Shown: positions 1-10,261, numbered from the stretch's first letter. The stretch is 64,000 nucleotides of DNA from Herminiimonas contaminans (GCF_015645465.1 NZ_JADOEL010000008.1:62001-126000); one strand, 5' to 3'. Numbers and translations: made by a program. Notes: generated by a model from the letters alone, not told the origin.

Positions 1-1
1 C

Positions 2-325
2 ATCCAAAGCAAATCCGGTAAAGACCCGCTGGAAGTGTTTGCTGCTGCAATCGCAAACTGCAAACCATTGGTTGAAGTGAAATCCCGTCGCGTTGGTGGT
101 GCAAACTACCAGGTGCCGGTTGAAGTGCGTCCAGTCCGTCGTATGGCTTTGTCCATGCGTTGGTTGCGTGAAGCTGCAAACAAGCGCAGCGAAAAATCGA
201 TGCCACAACGTCTGGCTGGCGAATTGCTCGAAGCGGCTGAAAGCCGTGGCGGTGCAATGAAAAAGCGCGACGAAGTTCACCGTATGGCAGAAGCGAACAA
301 AGCGTTCTCGCACTTCCGCTTCTAA
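2..325 (+). CDS. rpsG: 30S ribosomal protein S7, 3' part
   Basis: The window opens inside this gene. 107 codons are readable, ending in TAA; a complete S7 has about 156 residues, so roughly the first third is missing. The visible part contains the conserved stretch [13 protein letters not shown] and the C-terminal SHFRF-like end typical of S7. S7 nucleates assembly of the 30S head by binding 16S rRNA. It sits directly before fusA, as in the classical str operon (rpsL-rpsG-fusA-tuf). A GTG at 35 is only an internal codon, not the start. Confidence 0.97.
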   Translation: MQSKSGKDPLEVFAAAIANCKPLVEVKSRRVGGANYQVPVEVRPVRRMALSMRWLREAANKRSEKSMPQRLAGELLEAAESRGGAMKKRDEVHRMAEANKAFSHFRF

Positions 326-334
326 TAAAAGTAG

Positions 335-420
335 CGCCAATGCATTTGTATTGGCGTTTGTCTGCTTATATAAATTGTTCGAAGCCGGGCACCTCATTTA
401 AAAAAATGATGCTCGGTTTT
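335..420 (+). terminator. Two hairpins between rpsG and fusA
   Basis: The first is CGCCAAT (335-341) pairing with ATTGGCG (350-356), followed by TTTG. The second runs from 385 to 416 with an imperfect outer stem (CCGGGCA/TGCTCGG) and an inner TCATTT/AAATGA, followed by TTTT. Both look like weak intrinsic terminators or attenuators between rpsG and fusA. Whether they stop transcription or only reduce it cannot be told from sequence. Confidence 0.5.
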
Positions 421-447
421 GTTCGTTAAAGAGATATTGGATTAATC

Positions 448-2556
448 ATGGCTCGCAAGACCCCCATTGAGCGTTACCGCAATATCGGTATTTCGGCTCA
501 CATTGACGCTGGTAAAACCACCACGACCGAGCGCGTCCTGTTCTACACCGGCGTAAACCACAAGCTGGGTGAAGTGCATGATGGTGCTGCTACCACCGAC
601 TGGATGGAACAGGAACAAGAGCGCGGCATCACGATTACATCGGCTGCTGTTACTTGCTTCTGGAAGGGCATGGCGAACAATTTCCCAGCGCATCACATCA
701 ACATCATTGATACCCCGGGCCACGTTGACTTCACTATTGAAGTTGAACGCTCGATGCGCGTACTCGATGGCGCCTGCATGGTTTACTGTGCAGTGGGTGG
801 TGTGCAGCCGCAATCTGAAACAGTTTGGCGTCAAGCTAACAAGTACAAAGTCCCACGTTTGGCATTCGTCAACAAGATGGACCGTACCGGCGCGAACTTC
901 TTCAAAGTCTACGATCAAATGCGCGCGCGTTTGAAAGCTAACCCTGTGCCTATGCAAGTGCCTATCGGCGCGGAAGATTCGTTCGCAGGTGTGGTCGATC
1001 TGGTCAAGATGAAAGCAATCATCTGGGACGACGCTTCGCAAGGTATGAAGTTTGAATACGGCGATATCCCAGCTGCGCAATTGGCTGACGCACAAAAATG
1101 GCGTGAAAACATGGTTGAGTCCGCTGCTGAAGCATCGGAAGAACTGATGAACAAATATCTGGAAGAGGGCGATCTGTCCGAAGCCGATATCAAGGCCGCT
1201 ATTCGTCAACGCACCATCGCTGGTGAAATCGTTCCTATGCTGTGCGGTACTGCGTTTAAAAACAAGGGCGTACAAGCTATGTTGGACGCTGTTATCGAAT
1301 ACCTGCCATCGCCAGTGGATATTCCACCAGTGCCAGGCCTGGATGAAGATGATGAGCCTACCGTACGTAAATCGGAAGACACCGAGAAGTTCTCGGCGTT
1401 GGCATTCAAAATTGCTACCGATCCGTTCGTTGGTCAACTGTGCTTTATCCGTTGCTACTCGGGTACCCTGAATTCGGGCGACACGGTTTACAACTCGGTA
1501 AAAGAGAAAAAAGAGCGTATCGGTCGTATCGTTCAGATGCAAGCGAACCAACGTGAAGAAATCAAGGAAATGATGGCTGGCGATATCGCTGCTGTTGTTG
1601 GCTTGAAAGACACCACCACAGGCGATACCTTGTGCGACGACAAAGCTATTGTTGTCCTCGAGCGCATGGTCTTCCCTGAGCCAGTTATTTCGCAAGCTGT
1701 TGAGCCAAAAACCAAAGGCGATCAAGAGAAAATGGGCCTGGCGTTGAACCGTCTGGCGGCTGAAGATCCATCGTTCCGCGTGCGTACCGATGAAGAATCA
1801 GGTCAAACCATTATCGCTGGTATGGGTGAGTTGCATCTGGACATTATCGTCGATCGTATGAAGCGTGAATTCAACGTGGAAGCGACTGTTGGTAAGCCAC
1901 AAGTTGCGTACCGCGAAACAATTCGCAAAACATGCGAAGAGATCGAAGGTAAATTCGTTAAGCAATCCGGTGGTCGTGGTCAGTACGGTCACGTGGTTCT
2001 GAAAATTGAACCGCAAGAACCAGGTACTGGTTTCGAATTCGTCGATGCGATCAAGGGCGGTACCGTTCCACGCGAATACATCCCTGCAGTTGAAAAAGGT
2101 GTGCGCGAAACATTGACCTCGGGTGTCCTCGCAGGTTACCCAGTGGTTGACGTTAAAGTCACTCTGTTCTTCGGTTCGTACCATGACGTCGATTCGAACG
2201 AAAACGCGTTCCGTATGGCTGCATCGATGGCGTTCAAGGACGGCTGCCGTAAAGCAAGCCCGGTCATCCTCGAGCCTATGATGGCTGTGGAAGTTGAAAC
2301 ACCTGAAGACTACGCTGGTACCGTGATGGGCGATCTGTCCTCACGTCGCGGCATGGTTCAAGGTATGGATGAAATCGCGGGCGGCGGCGGCAAGATCATT
2401 AAAGCCGAAGTGCCTTTGTCCGAAATGTTTGGTTATGCGACATCGTTGCGTTCGGCAACACAAGGTCGTGCAACCTACTCGATGGAATTCAAGCACTACT
2501 CTGAAGCACCTAAGAACGTGATCGACGCAATCGTCACATCGAAGGCGCCTAAGTAA
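448..2556 (+). CDS. fusA: Elongation factor G
   Basis: A 702-residue translational GTPase that drives ribosomal translocation and, with RRF, ribosome recycling. GTPase motifs are clear: AHIDAGKT (17-24), DTPGH (88-92) and NKMD (142-145). The later domains are intact and the length matches bacterial EF-G (about 700). ATG at 448 is the natural start, with a modest purine-rich site (AAAGAGAT) upstream. It lies between rpsG and tuf as in the str operon. Long open frames on the opposite strand here are codon-bias shadows. Confidence 0.99.
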   Translation: MARKTPIERYRNIGISAHIDAGKTTTTERVLFYTGVNHKLGEVHDGAATTDWMEQEQERGITITSAAVTCFWKGMANNFPAHHINIIDTPGHVDFTIEVERSMRVLDGACMVYCAVGGVQPQSETVWRQANKYKVPRLAFVNKMDRTGANFFKVYDQMRARLKANPVPMQVPIGAEDSFAGVVDLVKMKAIIWDDASQGMKFEYGDIPAAQLADAQKWRENMVESAAEASEELMNKYLEEGDLSEADIKAAIRQRTIAGEIVPMLCGTAFKNKGVQAMLDAVIEYLPSPVDIPPVPGLDEDDEPTVRKSEDTEKFSALAFKIATDPFVGQLCFIRCYSGTLNSGDTVYNSVKEKKERIGRIVQMQANQREEIKEMMAGDIAAVVGLKDTTTGDTLCDDKAIVVLERMVFPEPVISQAVEPKTKGDQEKMGLALNRLAAEDPSFRVRTDEESGQTIIAGMGELHLDIIVDRMKREFNVEATVGKPQVAYRETIRKTCEEIEGKFVKQSGGRGQYGHVVLKIEPQEPGTGFEFVDAIKGGTVPREYIPAVEKGVRETLTSGVLAGYPVVDVKVTLFFGSYHDVDSNENAFRMAASMAFKDGCRKASPVILEPMMAVEVETPEDYAGTVMGDLSSRRGMVQGMDEIAGGGGKIIKAEVPLSEMFGYATSLRSATQGRATYSMEFKHYSEAPKNVIDAIVTSKAPK

Positions 2557-2570
2557 TAGCAAGCGTTAAA

Positions 2571-2647
2571 GACCCGGGAGTCGGGCGTTGTGCACAGCTC
2601 CCGGGTCGGTAGTAAATCAATTTAAACGATGTCCGATGACGGGCATC
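2571..2647 (+). promoter_or_regulatory. Hairpins in the fusA-tuf gap
   Basis: A perfect 10-bp stem, GACCCGGGAG (2571-2580) with CTCCCGGGTC (2598-2607), has a 17-nt loop and no T-run after it. A second stem, GATGTCC (2628-2634) with GGGCATC (2641-2647), has one G-U pair. They could be a processing site, a Rho-dependent attenuator or a transcript stabiliser for tuf. I infer no specific mechanism. Confidence 0.45.
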
Positions 2648-2686
2648 CTAATGTAAATAAATCGTTCTTTTTGAAGGAAGAATAAA

Positions 2687-3877
2687 ATGGCAAAAGGTAA
2701 ATTCGAACGGACTAAGCCGCACGTGAATGTGGGCACAATTGGTCACGTCGATCATGGTAAAACCACGTTGACAGCTGCGATCGCGACTGTATTGTCGAAA
2801 AAATTCGGTGGCGAAGCAAAAGGCTACGATCAAATCGATAACGCGCCAGAAGAAAAAGCACGCGGTATCACGATCAACACCTCGCACGTTGAATACGAAA
2901 CCGAAGCCCGCCACTACGCACACGTAGACTGCCCAGGCCACGCCGACTATGTTAAAAACATGATCACCGGCGCAGCACAAATGGACGGCGCGATCCTGGT
3001 TTGCTCCGCAGCAGACGGCCCAATGCCACAAACTCGCGAACACATCCTGTTGTCGCGTCAAGTTGGTGTTCCATACATCATCGTGTTCCTGAACAAGGCA
3101 GACATGGTTGATGATGCAGAACTGCTGGAACTGGTTGAAATGGAAGTGCGTGAGCTCCTCTCCAAATACGAATTCCCAGGCGACGACTTGCCTATCGTTA
3201 AAGGTTCGGCAAAACTGGCGCTGGAAGGCGACACCGGTCCATTGGGCGAACAAGCGATCCTGGCACTGGCCAACGCACTCGACACCTACATCCCAACACC
3301 AGAACGCGCAGTTGACGGCGCATTCCTGTTGCCAGTAGAAGACGTATTCTCGATCTCGGGTCGCGGTACAGTCGTTACCGGTCGTGTAGAACGCGGCATC
3401 ATCAAAGTCGGCGAAGAGATCGAAATCGTTGGTATCCGTGATACCCAAAAAACCACCTGTACCGGTGTTGAAATGTTCCGCAAATTGCTGGATCAAGGTC
3501 AAGCTGGTGACAACGTTGGTGTATTGCTGCGCGGTACCAAGCGTGAAGACGTGGAACGTGGTCAAGTTCTGGCAAAACCAGGTTCGATCAAACCGCACAA
3601 ACATTTCACAGGCGAAATCTACGTTCTGTCGAAAGATGAAGGCGGCCGTCACACCCCATTCTTCAACAACTATCGTCCACAGTTCTACTTCCGTACAACT
3701 GACGTAACTGGTTCGATCGAGTTGCCGAAAGACAAAGAAATGGTTATGCCAGGCGATAACGTGTCGATCACAGTGATGTTGATCAACCCAATCGCGATGG
3801 AAGAAGGTCTGCGTTTCGCGATCCGCGAAGGTGGTCGTACCGTTGGCGCAGGTGTTGTAGCCAAAATTATTGAGTAA
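2687..3877 (+). CDS. tuf: Elongation factor Tu
   Basis: A 396-residue GTPase that delivers aminoacyl-tRNA to the ribosomal A site. GTP-binding motifs are GHVDHGKT (19-26), DCPGH (81-85) and NKAD (136-139), followed by complete domains 2 and 3. The ribosome-binding site GAAGGAAG precedes ATG 2687. It is the last gene of the str group here. Many betaproteobacteria carry a second tuf copy near the rpoBC cluster; that lies outside this window and cannot be checked. Confidence 0.99.
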   Translation: MAKGKFERTKPHVNVGTIGHVDHGKTTLTAAIATVLSKKFGGEAKGYDQIDNAPEEKARGITINTSHVEYETEARHYAHVDCPGHADYVKNMITGAAQMDGAILVCSAADGPMPQTREHILLSRQVGVPYIIVFLNKADMVDDAELLELVEMEVRELLSKYEFPGDDLPIVKGSAKLALEGDTGPLGEQAILALANALDTYIPTPERAVDGAFLLPVEDVFSISGRGTVVTGRVERGIIKVGEEIEIVGIRDTQKTTCTGVEMFRKLLDQGQAGDNVGVLLRGTKREDVERGQVLAKPGSIKPHKHFTGEIYVLSKDEGGRHTPFFNNYRPQFYFRTTDVTGSIELPKDKEMVMPGDNVSITVMLINPIAMEEGLRFAIREGGRTVGAGVVAKIIE

Positions 3878-3886
3878 TAAACCCGA

Positions 3887-3954
3887 TTAAATGACAGGTA
3901 GCCCTGTCATTTAAATATCGCCGCGAGTGCTAACCCGCTCGCGGCTCGCTCTTT
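3887..3954 (+). terminator. Tandem hairpins after tuf
   Basis: A perfect 12-bp stem, TTAAATGACAGG (3887-3898) with CCTGTCATTTAA (3903-3914), has a 4-nt loop. It is followed by an 8-bp GC-rich stem, GCCGCGAG (3920-3927) with CTCGCGGC (3938-3945), and then TCGCTCTTTT. Together they look like the end of the str transcript or an attenuator before rpsJ. Confidence 0.6.
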
Positions 3955-3966
3955 TAAGGAATCAAA

Positions 3967-4299
3967 ATGTCAACAGCACCGAAATCAGCTCCAAACCAAA
4001 AGATCCGTATTCGTCTGAAAGCATTCGACTACCGTCTGATCGATCAATCGGCACTCGAAATCGTTGATACAGCAAAACGTACCGGCGCAGTTGTTAAGGG
4101 TCCAGTACCACTGCCAACACGCATCCAGCGTTTTGACGTTCTGCGTTCGCCGCACGTCAACAAGACTTCGCGCGACCAATTCGAAATCCGTACTCACGTT
4201 CGTTTGATGGACATCGTTGATCCAACTGACAAAACAGTTGACGCATTGATGAAACTGGATTTGCCAGCTGGTGTTGATGTAGAAATCAAGTTGCAATAA
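3967..4299 (+). CDS. rpsJ: 30S ribosomal protein S10
   Basis: A 110-residue S10, component of the 30S head and, as NusE, partner of NusB in transcription antitermination. The core [15 protein letters not shown] is unmistakable. The N-terminus is about seven residues longer than in E. coli; no other in-frame ATG exists and AAGGA sits just upstream, so the extension looks real. Unlike in E. coli, rpsJ is separated from rplC by 221 bases containing a hairpin and a promoter. Confidence 0.98.
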   Translation: MSTAPKSAPNQKIRIRLKAFDYRLIDQSALEIVDTAKRTGAVVKGPVPLPTRIQRFDVLRSPHVNKTSRDQFEIRTHVRLMDIVDPTDKTVDALMKLDLPAGVDVEIKLQ

Positions 4300-4310
4300 T
4301 TGTGCATATG

Positions 4311-4350
4311 ACAGGGGTGGCTCGGATAATTGAGCCAAATCCCCTGTTTA
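4311..4350 (+). terminator. Hairpin after rpsJ
   Basis: Stem ACAGGGG (4311-4317) with CCCCTGT (4341-4347), plus an inner GGCTC/GAGCC pair, then TTATG. Likely a terminator or attenuator for rpsJ transcripts. It lies just upstream of a separate promoter for rplC. Confidence 0.6.
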
Positions 4351-4385
4351 TGCGGGCTGGGAACAACAATCCGCACATTTATGTG

Positions 4386-4414
4386 TTGTGGAAGCCTTGT
4401 TTACCGGTTACAAT
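4386..4414 (+). promoter_or_regulatory. Sigma-70 promoter of the rplC cluster
   Basis: TTGTGG (4386-4391), exactly 17 bp, then TACAAT (4409-4414). This predicts a start near 4421 and a leader of about 100 nt before rplC. It follows the rpsJ hairpin, so the S10 cluster from rplC onward can be transcribed on its own. Confidence 0.7.
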
Positions 4415-4429
4415 CTCGGGCTTCGCTAT

Positions 4430-4448
4430 GGATTCCTCTTTGGAGTCC
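4430..4448 (+). promoter_or_regulatory. Hairpin in the rplC leader
   Basis: GGATTCC (4430-4436) pairs with GGAGTCC (4442-4448) with one G-U pair and a 5-nt loop. It sits about ten bases into the predicted leader. In E. coli the S10 operon leader is the site of L4 autoregulation; an equivalent role here is only a guess. Confidence 0.35.
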
Positions 4449-4520
4449 TTGTCGTATTCGTAGTTTTTGTAGTTTTAAATACATCAGCCCCGCCCAATCG
4501 TAGGTGGGAATGGAGAAAAA

Positions 4521-5195
4521 ATGAACCAAAACCAAGATAAAGGCCAAGGCCTGCTTGGTCGCAAGGTTGGTATGATGCGCATCTTCACAGATGACGGGGA
4601 TTCGATTCCTGTCACTGTGCTGGACGTGTCGAACAATCGTGTGACACAAATCAAAACGTCTGAAGTCGATGGTTATTCGGCTGTTCAGGTCGCCTTCGGC
4701 AGCCGTCGTGCTTCCCGCGTCAACAAAGCAGCAGCAGGTCACTATGCTAAAGCTGGTGTTGAAGCAGGCACAGTGCTCAAAGAATTCCGCGTTGCCGCTA
4801 CTGCTGCTTCCGAACTGAAAGTTGGCGATGTTATCGCTGCCAGCCTGTTCGAAGTTGGTCAAAAAGTAGACGTGCAAGGTGTCACTATCGGTAAGGGTTA
4901 CGCTGGTACCATCAAGCGTTACAACTTCAGCTCCGGTCGTGCAACCCACGGTAACTCCCGTTCGCATAATGTTCCAGGCTCCATCGGTATGGCGCAAGAT
5001 CCAGGTCGCGTTTTCCCTGGTAAGCGCATGACCGGTCACCTGGGTGACGTTACTCGCACCACACAAAACCTCGAGATCGCTCGTATCGACGCTGATCGCC
5101 AACTGTTGTTGGTTAAAGGTGCTGTTCCTGGTGCAAAAAACGGTCAGGTGATTGTATCGCCGGCTGTTAAAGTCAAAGCAAAGAAGGGGGCTTAA
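4521..5195 (+). CDS. rplC: 50S ribosomal protein L3
   Basis: A 224-residue L3, an early-assembling 23S rRNA binder that reaches toward the peptidyl transferase centre. The N-terminal [12 protein letters not shown] and the SHNVPGSIG loop are diagnostic. TGGAGAA precedes ATG 4521. It is first in a tight cluster: rplD begins three bases after its stop codon. Confidence 0.98.
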   Translation: MNQNQDKGQGLLGRKVGMMRIFTDDGDSIPVTVLDVSNNRVTQIKTSEVDGYSAVQVAFGSRRASRVNKAAAGHYAKAGVEAGTVLKEFRVAATAASELKVGDVIAASLFEVGQKVDVQGVTIGKGYAGTIKRYNFSSGRATHGNSRSHNVPGSIGMAQDPGRVFPGKRMTGHLGDVTRTTQNLEIARIDADRQLLLVKGAVPGAKNGQVIVSPAVKVKAKKGA

Positions 5196-5198
5196 TCC

Positions 5199-5819
5199 AT
5201 GGAACTCAAGCTCCTGAATGACCAAGGTCAAGCTGCTTCGAACGTTGCTGCGCCAGATACTATTTTCGGCCGTGACTACAACGAAGCGCTGATTCACCAA
5301 GTCGTCGTTGCTTATCAAGCAAACGCGCGCAGCGGTAATCGCAAGCAAAAAGATCGTGAAGAAGTGCATCACACGACCAAAAAGCCATGGCGTCAAAAAG
5401 GTACGGGCCGTGCTCGTGCTGGTATGTCGTCTTCGCCTTTGTGGCGCGGCGGTGGTCGTATTTTCCCGAACTCGCCTGACGAAAACTTCTCGCACAAAGT
5501 TAACAAAAAGATGTATCGCGCAGGTGTTTGCTCGATCCTCTCCCAGTTGGCTCGCGAAGGTCGTCTCTCCGTAATCGAAAACCTGTCGGTTGATGCGCCT
5601 AAGACCAAGCTCTTGTCGCAAAAATTGAAAGGTATGGGTCTGGATTCCGTGCTCGTCATCACTGATAGCCTGGATGAAAACCTGTTGTTGGCATCGCGCA
5701 ATCTGCCTAACGTGCTGATTTGCGAGCCACGTCATGCTGATCCAGTTTCGCTGGTCTTCTACAAGAAGATCCTGATCACGAAGCCGGCATTGGCCAAGAT
5801 TGAGGAGATGCTGGCATGA
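5199..5819 (+). CDS. rplD: 50S ribosomal protein L4
   Basis: A 206-residue L4. It contributes to the exit tunnel and in E. coli represses the S10 operon. The extended-loop sequence [12 protein letters not shown] is present. Its stop overlaps the start of rplW by four bases, indicating translational coupling. Confidence 0.98.
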   Translation: MELKLLNDQGQAASNVAAPDTIFGRDYNEALIHQVVVAYQANARSGNRKQKDREEVHHTTKKPWRQKGTGRARAGMSSSPLWRGGGRIFPNSPDENFSHKVNKKMYRAGVCSILSQLAREGRLSVIENLSVDAPKTKLLSQKLKGMGLDSVLVITDSLDENLLLASRNLPNVLICEPRHADPVSLVFYKKILITKPALAKIEEMLA

Positions 5820-6133
5820 GCGCGGTTCAGAAATATAGCGAAGAACGCCTGATGAAGGTGTTGTTGGCACCAGTCATTTCCGAGAAAGCTACTTTCGTTG
5901 CTGAAAAGAACGAACAAGTTGTTTTCCTCGTTATGCCAGATGCTACCAAGCCAGAAATCAAGGCTGCGGTTGAGCTGCTGTTCAAGGTTCAAGTTGAATC
6001 TGTTCAGGTGGCTAACCGTGAAGGTAAACAAAAACGTTCGGGCCGCTTCAATGGTCGCCGCAATCACACACGTCGTGCGTTTGTGTGCCTGAAGCCAGGT
6101 CAAGAAATCAACTTCACCGAGGAGGCTAAATAA
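5816..6133 (+). CDS. rplW: 50S ribosomal protein L23
   Basis: A 105-residue L23, located at the exit-tunnel rim where trigger factor and SRP dock. The pattern [15 protein letters not shown] and the C-terminal [12 protein letters not shown] region fit the family. ATG 5816 lies in ATGA overlapping the rplD stop; the stop overlaps the rplB ATG by one base. Confidence 0.98.
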   Translation: MSAVQKYSEERLMKVLLAPVISEKATFVAEKNEQVVFLVMPDATKPEIKAAVELLFKVQVESVQVANREGKQKRSGRFNGRRNHTRRAFVCLKPGQEINFTEEAK

Positions 6134-6960
6134 TGGCACTCGTTAAAGTCAAGCCGACCTCGCCTGGTCGCCGTGGCATGGTCAAGGTCGTTAATACCGA
6201 CCTGTACAAAGGCCGTCCATTCGCAGGCCTGCTCGAAAAGAAATCAAAGACTGCTGGCCGTAACAACAACGGTCACATCACTACTCGCCACATCGGCGGT
6301 GGTCATAAGCAGCACTATCGCGTTATCGACTTCAAACGCACTAAAGATGGTATCCCTGCGAAAGTGGAACGTATCGAATACGATCCTAACCGCACGGCTC
6401 ACATCGCTTTGGTGTTGTATGCAGATGGCGAACGTCAATACATCATCGCAACCAAAGGTATGGCTGTTGGCGATCAATTGATGAACGGTTCGGAAGCGCC
6501 GATCAAATCGGGTAACTGCCTCCCTATCCGCAACATCCCGGTCGGTACCGTTATGCACTGCGTAGAAATGTTGCCAGGCAAGGGCGCGCAAATGGCGCGT
6601 ACAGCTGGCGCTGGCGTAGTGTTGATGGCACGTGAAGGTACATACGCTCAAGTTCGTTTGCGTTCCGGTGAAGTTCGCCGTGTGCATATCGAATGCCGTG
6701 CAACCGTTGGTGAAGTTGGCAATGCTGAGCATAGCCTGCGCAAAATCGGTAAAGCAGGTGCGATGCGCTGGCGTGGTGTTCGTCCTACCGTTCGCGGTGT
6801 GGTCATGAACCCGGTTGATCACCCACACGGTGGTGGTGAAGGTAAAACGGCTGCAGGTCGTCACCCAGTATCGCCATGGGGCCAGCAGACAAAAGGCAAG
6901 AAGACACGCAGCAACAAGCGTACTACTTCTATGATCGTCTCGCGTCGCGGCAAGAAATAA
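6133..6960 (+). CDS. rplB: 50S ribosomal protein L2
   Basis: A 275-residue L2, needed for subunit joining and peptidyl transferase activity. [18 protein letters not shown] in the N-terminal part and the conserved histidine-containing [14 protein letters not shown] segment are intact. Length matches E. coli (273). An AAGG-type site lies within the end of rplW. Confidence 0.99.
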   Translation: MALVKVKPTSPGRRGMVKVVNTDLYKGRPFAGLLEKKSKTAGRNNNGHITTRHIGGGHKQHYRVIDFKRTKDGIPAKVERIEYDPNRTAHIALVLYADGERQYIIATKGMAVGDQLMNGSEAPIKSGNCLPIRNIPVGTVMHCVEMLPGKGAQMARTAGAGVVLMAREGTYAQVRLRSGEVRRVHIECRATVGEVGNAEHSLRKIGKAGAMRWRGVRPTVRGVVMNPVDHPHGGGEGKTAAGRHPVSPWGQQTKGKKTRSNKRTTSMIVSRRGKK

Positions 6961-6969
6961 GGATAAGAC

Positions 6970-7245
6970 ATGACACGTTCATTAAAAAAAGGGCCGTTCT
7001 GTGACGCCCACTTGGTGAAAAAAGTTGAAGCCGCGCAAGCGAACAAAGACAAAAAGCCAATTAAAACCTGGTCGCGCCGTTCGACCATCATGCCTGACTT
7101 CATCGGCTTGACGATCGCGGTGCATAACGGTAAGCAACACGTACCGGTTTACGTATCCGAGAACATGGTTGGTCACAAGCTCGGCGAATTCGCGCTGACC
7201 CGCACGTTCAAAGGTCATGCTGCTGACAAGAAGGCTAAGAAATAA
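6970..7245 (+). CDS. rpsS: 30S ribosomal protein S19
   Basis: A 91-residue S19 of the 30S head, partner of S13. TRSLKKGPF at the start and [13 protein letters not shown] are signature sequences. ATAAGGAT precedes the ATG. It is collinear with rplB and rplV. Confidence 0.98.
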   Translation: MTRSLKKGPFCDAHLVKKVEAAQANKDKKPIKTWSRRSTIMPDFIGLTIAVHNGKQHVPVYVSENMVGHKLGEFALTRTFKGHAADKKAKK

Positions 7246-7251
7246 GGTCCG

Positions 7252-7584
7252 ATGATGGAAACTAAAGCTACCCTCCGTGGTGTGCGCCTGTCGGCTCAAA
7301 AGGGCCGCCTTGTGGCAGACCAGATCCGCGGCAAAAAAGTGGATCAAGCGCTCAATATCTTGCAATTCAGCCCTAAAAAAGGTGCTGCGATCATCAAACG
7401 TGTACTGGAGTCCGCAATTGCGAACGCTGAGCACAACGATGGTGCTGATATCGACGAATTGAAAGTTACAACAATTTATGTTGAAAAAGGTTCGGTCTTG
7501 AAGCGCTTCACAGCGCGTGCAAAAGGCCGTGGTGATCGTATCTCTAAACAATCCTGTCACATTTACGTGACTGTCGGTAATTAA
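7252..7584 (+). CDS. rplV: 50S ribosomal protein L22
   Basis: A 110-residue L22 that lines the exit tunnel. [13 protein letters not shown] and the C-terminal [13 protein letters not shown] are conserved. Two ATGs are adjacent (7252 and 7255); the family usually begins MET or MEV, so 7255 (109 residues) is equally likely. AAGG lies within reach of both. Confidence 0.97.
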   Translation: MMETKATLRGVRLSAQKGRLVADQIRGKKVDQALNILQFSPKKGAAIIKRVLESAIANAEHNDGADIDELKVTTIYVEKGSVLKRFTARAKGRGDRISKQSCHIYVTVGN

Positions 7585-7593
7585 GGAGTCACG

Positions 7594-8439
7594 ATGGGAC
7601 AGAAGATACATCCAACCGGTTTCCGCCTTGCGGTTTCGCGTAACTGGGCATCGCGTTGGTATGCTGGCAATAGCAATTTCGCCACCATGCTCAACGAAGA
7701 TCTCAAAGTTCGCGCATACCTGAAAACCAAACTGAAAAATGCTTCAGTTGGTCGCGTCGTTATTGAGCGCCCAGCTAAAAATGCTCGCATCACAATTTAC
7801 AGCTCGCGTCCAGGTGTCGTGATCGGTAAAAAAGGTGAGGACATTGAAGTATTGAAATCCGCACTGACCAAAATGATGGGCGTGCCGGTTCATGTCAATA
7901 TCGAAGAAATTCGTAAGCCAGAAACCGACGCACAACTGATCGCTGATTCGATTGCTCAGCAATTGGAAAAACGCATCATGTTCCGTCGTGCGATGAAGCG
8001 TGCAATGCAAAATGCAATGCGCCTCGGTGCACAAGGTATCAAGATCATGTCGTCCGGTCGTTTGAACGGTATCGAGATCGCACGTAAAGAATGGTATCGC
8101 GAAGGTCGCGTGCCACTCCACACACTGCGCGCAGATATCGACTACGGTTTCGGCGAAGCTGAAACAACCTACGGCATCATCGGTATCAAAGTCTGGGTCT
8201 ACAAAGGTGACCGCCTTGCCAATGGCGAAGCGCCGGTAATCGATGTGGCATCCGATGATGACAAAAAACGTCGTGGCCCACGCCGTGACGATGGTAAACC
8301 AAGCGGTCGTCCACGTGCTCCGCGTCCAGAAGGTCAACCAGGTGCAGCTGCACCAGGTGGCGCACCGGCCGCTAAGCGTGTTCGCGCTAAGAAGCCGGAT
8401 GGCGACGCTGCTGTGTCGGCTGAGAAAGCAGGAGAATAA
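7594..8439 (+). CDS. rpsC: 30S ribosomal protein S3
   Basis: A 281-residue S3 that forms part of the mRNA entry site with S4 and S5. The start [12 protein letters not shown] and the KH-domain GKKGEDI loop are clear. It is about 48 residues longer than E. coli S3; the extra part is a low-complexity basic tail ([20 protein letters not shown] onward) rich in R, K, P and A, probably disordered. AAGGAG precedes ATG 7594. Confidence 0.98.
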   Translation: MGQKIHPTGFRLAVSRNWASRWYAGNSNFATMLNEDLKVRAYLKTKLKNASVGRVVIERPAKNARITIYSSRPGVVIGKKGEDIEVLKSALTKMMGVPVHVNIEEIRKPETDAQLIADSIAQQLEKRIMFRRAMKRAMQNAMRLGAQGIKIMSSGRLNGIEIARKEWYREGRVPLHTLRADIDYGFGEAETTYGIIGIKVWVYKGDRLANGEAPVIDVASDDDKKRRGPRRDDGKPSGRPRAPRPEGQPGAAAPGGAPAAKRVRAKKPDGDAAVSAEKAGE

Positions 8440-8441
8440 TC

Positions 8442-8861
8442 ATGCTGCAACCAGCACGCAGAAAGTATCGTAAAGAGCAAAAAGGCCGTAATACCGGTAT
8501 TTCGCATTCGCGCGGCACAGCCGTATCGTTTGGCGAATTCGGTCTGAAGGCAGTTGGTCGTGGTCGTATTACTGCTCGCCAAATTGAAGCGGCTCGTCGT
8601 GCAATGACGCGTCACATCAAACGTGGTGGCCGTATCTGGATTCGTATTTTCCCAGACAAGCCGATTTCGAACAAACCTGCTGAAGTCCGTATGGGTAACG
8701 GTAAAGGTAATCCGGAATACTACGTGGCTGAAATTCAGCCTGGCAAAATGTTGTACGAGATGGACGGTGTGGACGAGGCACTGGCACGCGAAGCGTTCCG
8801 GTTGGCTGCAGCTAAGCTGCCGCTGGCAACCACGTTCGTCGTTCGTCAAGTCGGACAATAA
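8442..8861 (+). CDS. rplP: 50S ribosomal protein L16
   Basis: A 139-residue L16 that helps position A-site t[19 protein letters not shown] and the WIRIFPDKP region are typical. AGGAGAATAATC lies directly before ATG 8442, overlapping the end of rpsC by spacing of two bases. Confidence 0.98.
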   Translation: MLQPARRKYRKEQKGRNTGISHSRGTAVSFGEFGLKAVGRGRITARQIEAARRAMTRHIKRGGRIWIRIFPDKPISNKPAEVRMGNGKGNPEYYVAEIQPGKMLYEMDGVDEALAREAFRLAAAKLPLATTFVVRQVGQ

Positions 8862-8872
8862 TAGGGGCGATC

Positions 8873-9064
8873 ATGAAAGCATCTGAACTCCAAGGCAAAG
8901 ACCAAGCGGCTTTGACCAAAGAACTGAACGATCTGCTGAAAGCGCAGTTCGGTCTGCGTATGCAGATTGCAACACAACAGTTGAACAATACATCGCAACT
9001 GAAAAAAGTACGTCGCGATATAGCACGTGTAAAAACGGTCTTGAATCAGAAGGACGCGAAATAA
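8873..9064 (+). CDS. rpmC: 50S ribosomal protein L29
   Basis: A 63-residue L29 at the exit-tunnel rim. [10 protein letters not shown] and the helical [10 protein letters not shown] core fit. Its stop overlaps the rpsQ ATG by one base. Confidence 0.97.
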   Translation: MKASELQGKDQAALTKELNDLLKAQFGLRMQIATQQLNNTSQLKKVRRDIARVKTVLNQKDAK

Positions 9065-9336
9065 TGAACGATCAAGTAAAACAAGCGCTCAAGCGTACGT
9101 TGATTGGCAAAGTCGTGTCTGACAAGATGGACAAGACCGTTACCGTGCTGATCGAGCGTCACGTCAAGCACCCGCTGTACGGCAAAATCATCATGCGTTC
9201 GAGCAAGTATCATGCGCATAATGAAGGTAACCAGGCAAAAGCTGGTGATACGGTCGAAATTCAAGAAGGTCGTCCTATCTCCAAAACTAAAGCTTGGACC
9301 GTGACACGCGTTGTACAAGCAGCACAAATAGTTTAA
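9064..9336 (+). CDS. rpsQ: 30S ribosomal protein S17
   Basis: A 90-residue S17, an OB-fold primary binder of the 16S 5' domain. [18 protein letters not shown] is the family signature. It is the last gene of the S10 cluster; a strong terminator follows within 15 bases. Confidence 0.98.
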   Translation: MNDQVKQALKRTLIGKVVSDKMDKTVTVLIERHVKHPLYGKIIMRSSKYHAHNEGNQAKAGDTVEIQEGRPISKTKAWTVTRVVQAAQIV

Positions 9337-9349
9337 TTAGTTGTTGCGG

Positions 9350-9388
9350 GCCCGCCATTTAGGTGTAATAATGGCGGGCTTCGTTATT
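9350..9388 (+). terminator. Terminator of the S10 cluster
   Basis: A perfect 10-bp stem, GCCCGCCATT (9350-9359) with AATGGCGGGC (9370-9379), then TTCGTTATT. It separates the rplC-rpsQ group from rplN. Confidence 0.85.
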
Positions 9389-9474
9389 GCAATGTGATAG
9401 TTGCAAAGCAGTAAAAAGCTTTAGTACCAAGAAGTTGTTGTGCTAATCGAAGTTTTGGAAATCGTCCACCTCAT

Positions 9475-9510
9475 CAGTCTGCTTTCGGCGGGCTGCCGGG
9501 ACCAAGACTG
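9475..9510 (+). promoter_or_regulatory. Structured leader upstream of rplN
   Basis: CAGTCT (9475-9480) pairs with AGACTG (9505-9510) around an inner CGGC/GCCG hairpin (9486-9498). It lies in the 226-base gap between the S10 terminator and rplN, 52 bases before the start codon. No convincing promoter was found in the gap. It may be an r-protein-binding regulatory element; that is inference. Confidence 0.4.
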
Positions 9511-9562
9511 ACCGCGAATGTGCATTGTGTGCAGAGCGGGTTAAGTTGGGAAAGAAAATACT

Positions 9563-9931
9563 ATGATTCAAACTGAAAGCCGGCTCGAAGTAGCCGACAA
9601 CACTGGTGCCCGCGAAGTAATGTGCATCAAGGTGCTGGGCGGTTCAAAACGCCGTTACGCTAGCATTGGCGATGTGATTAAAGTCACCGTTAAGGTCGCA
9701 GCACCACGTGGTCGTGTGAAAAAAGGCGAAATTTATAACGCAGTTGTTGTGCGTACTGCCAAAGGCGTTCGTCGTCAAGACGGTTCCCTGGTCAAGTTCG
9801 ACGGCAATGCAGCAGTTTTGCTGAACGCAAAACTGGAGCCAATTGGCACGCGTATTTTTGGACCGGTTACACGTGAATTGCGCACTGAGCGCTTCATGAA
9901 AATCGTTTCTCTTGCGCCTGAAGTTCTGTAA
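9563..9931 (+). CDS. rplN: 50S ribosomal protein L14
   Basis: A 122-residue L14, which contacts 16S rRNA across the subunit interface. [19 protein letters not shown] is diagnostic and the length is standard. It opens the spc-type cluster after a terminator and a structured spacer. Confidence 0.98.
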   Translation: MIQTESRLEVADNTGAREVMCIKVLGGSKRRYASIGDVIKVTVKVAAPRGRVKKGEIYNAVVVRTAKGVRRQDGSLVKFDGNAAVLLNAKLEPIGTRIFGPVTRELRTERFMKIVSLAPEVL

Positions 9932-9940
9932 GGAGTCGTG

Positions 9941-10255
9941 ATGGATAAGATTCGTAAAAGCGACGAAGTCATTGTGCTGACCGGCAAAGACAAAGGCAAA
10001 CGTGGCGTTGTGCAACGCCGTGTTGATGCTAACTATGTGGTTGTCGAGGGTGTCAACGTTGCTAAAAAAGCGACCAAGCCTAACCCAATGACAGGCGCAA
10101 CTGGTGGCATCGTCGATAAGTTGATGCCAATTCATGTGTCGAATGTTGCATTGTTCAATGCTGCAACCGGCAAGGCAGATCGTGCTGGCTTTAAAGATGT
10201 GGACGGTAAAAAAGTCCGCGTTTACAAGTCTAGCGGCGAAGCAGTGAAGGTTTAA
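9941..10255 (+). CDS. rplX: 50S ribosomal protein L24
   Basis: A 104-residue L24, an assembly initiator with a KOW motif ([13 protein letters not shown]). I chose ATG 9941, five bases after GGAG; the in-frame GTG at 9938 would lie too close to that site. Six bases separate it from rplE. Confidence 0.97.
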
Positions 10256-10261
10256 GAAATC

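Noticed and set aside
442-1725. 427-codon open frame on the minus strand within fusA
   Set aside because: It mirrors fusA codon bias, has no homology I recognise, no ribosome-binding site, and lies wholly inside an unquestionable gene.
4401-5870. 489-codon open frame on the minus strand across rplC and rplD
   Set aside because: Antisense shadow of highly biased ribosomal genes; composition rich in T, C, H and R without family motifs.
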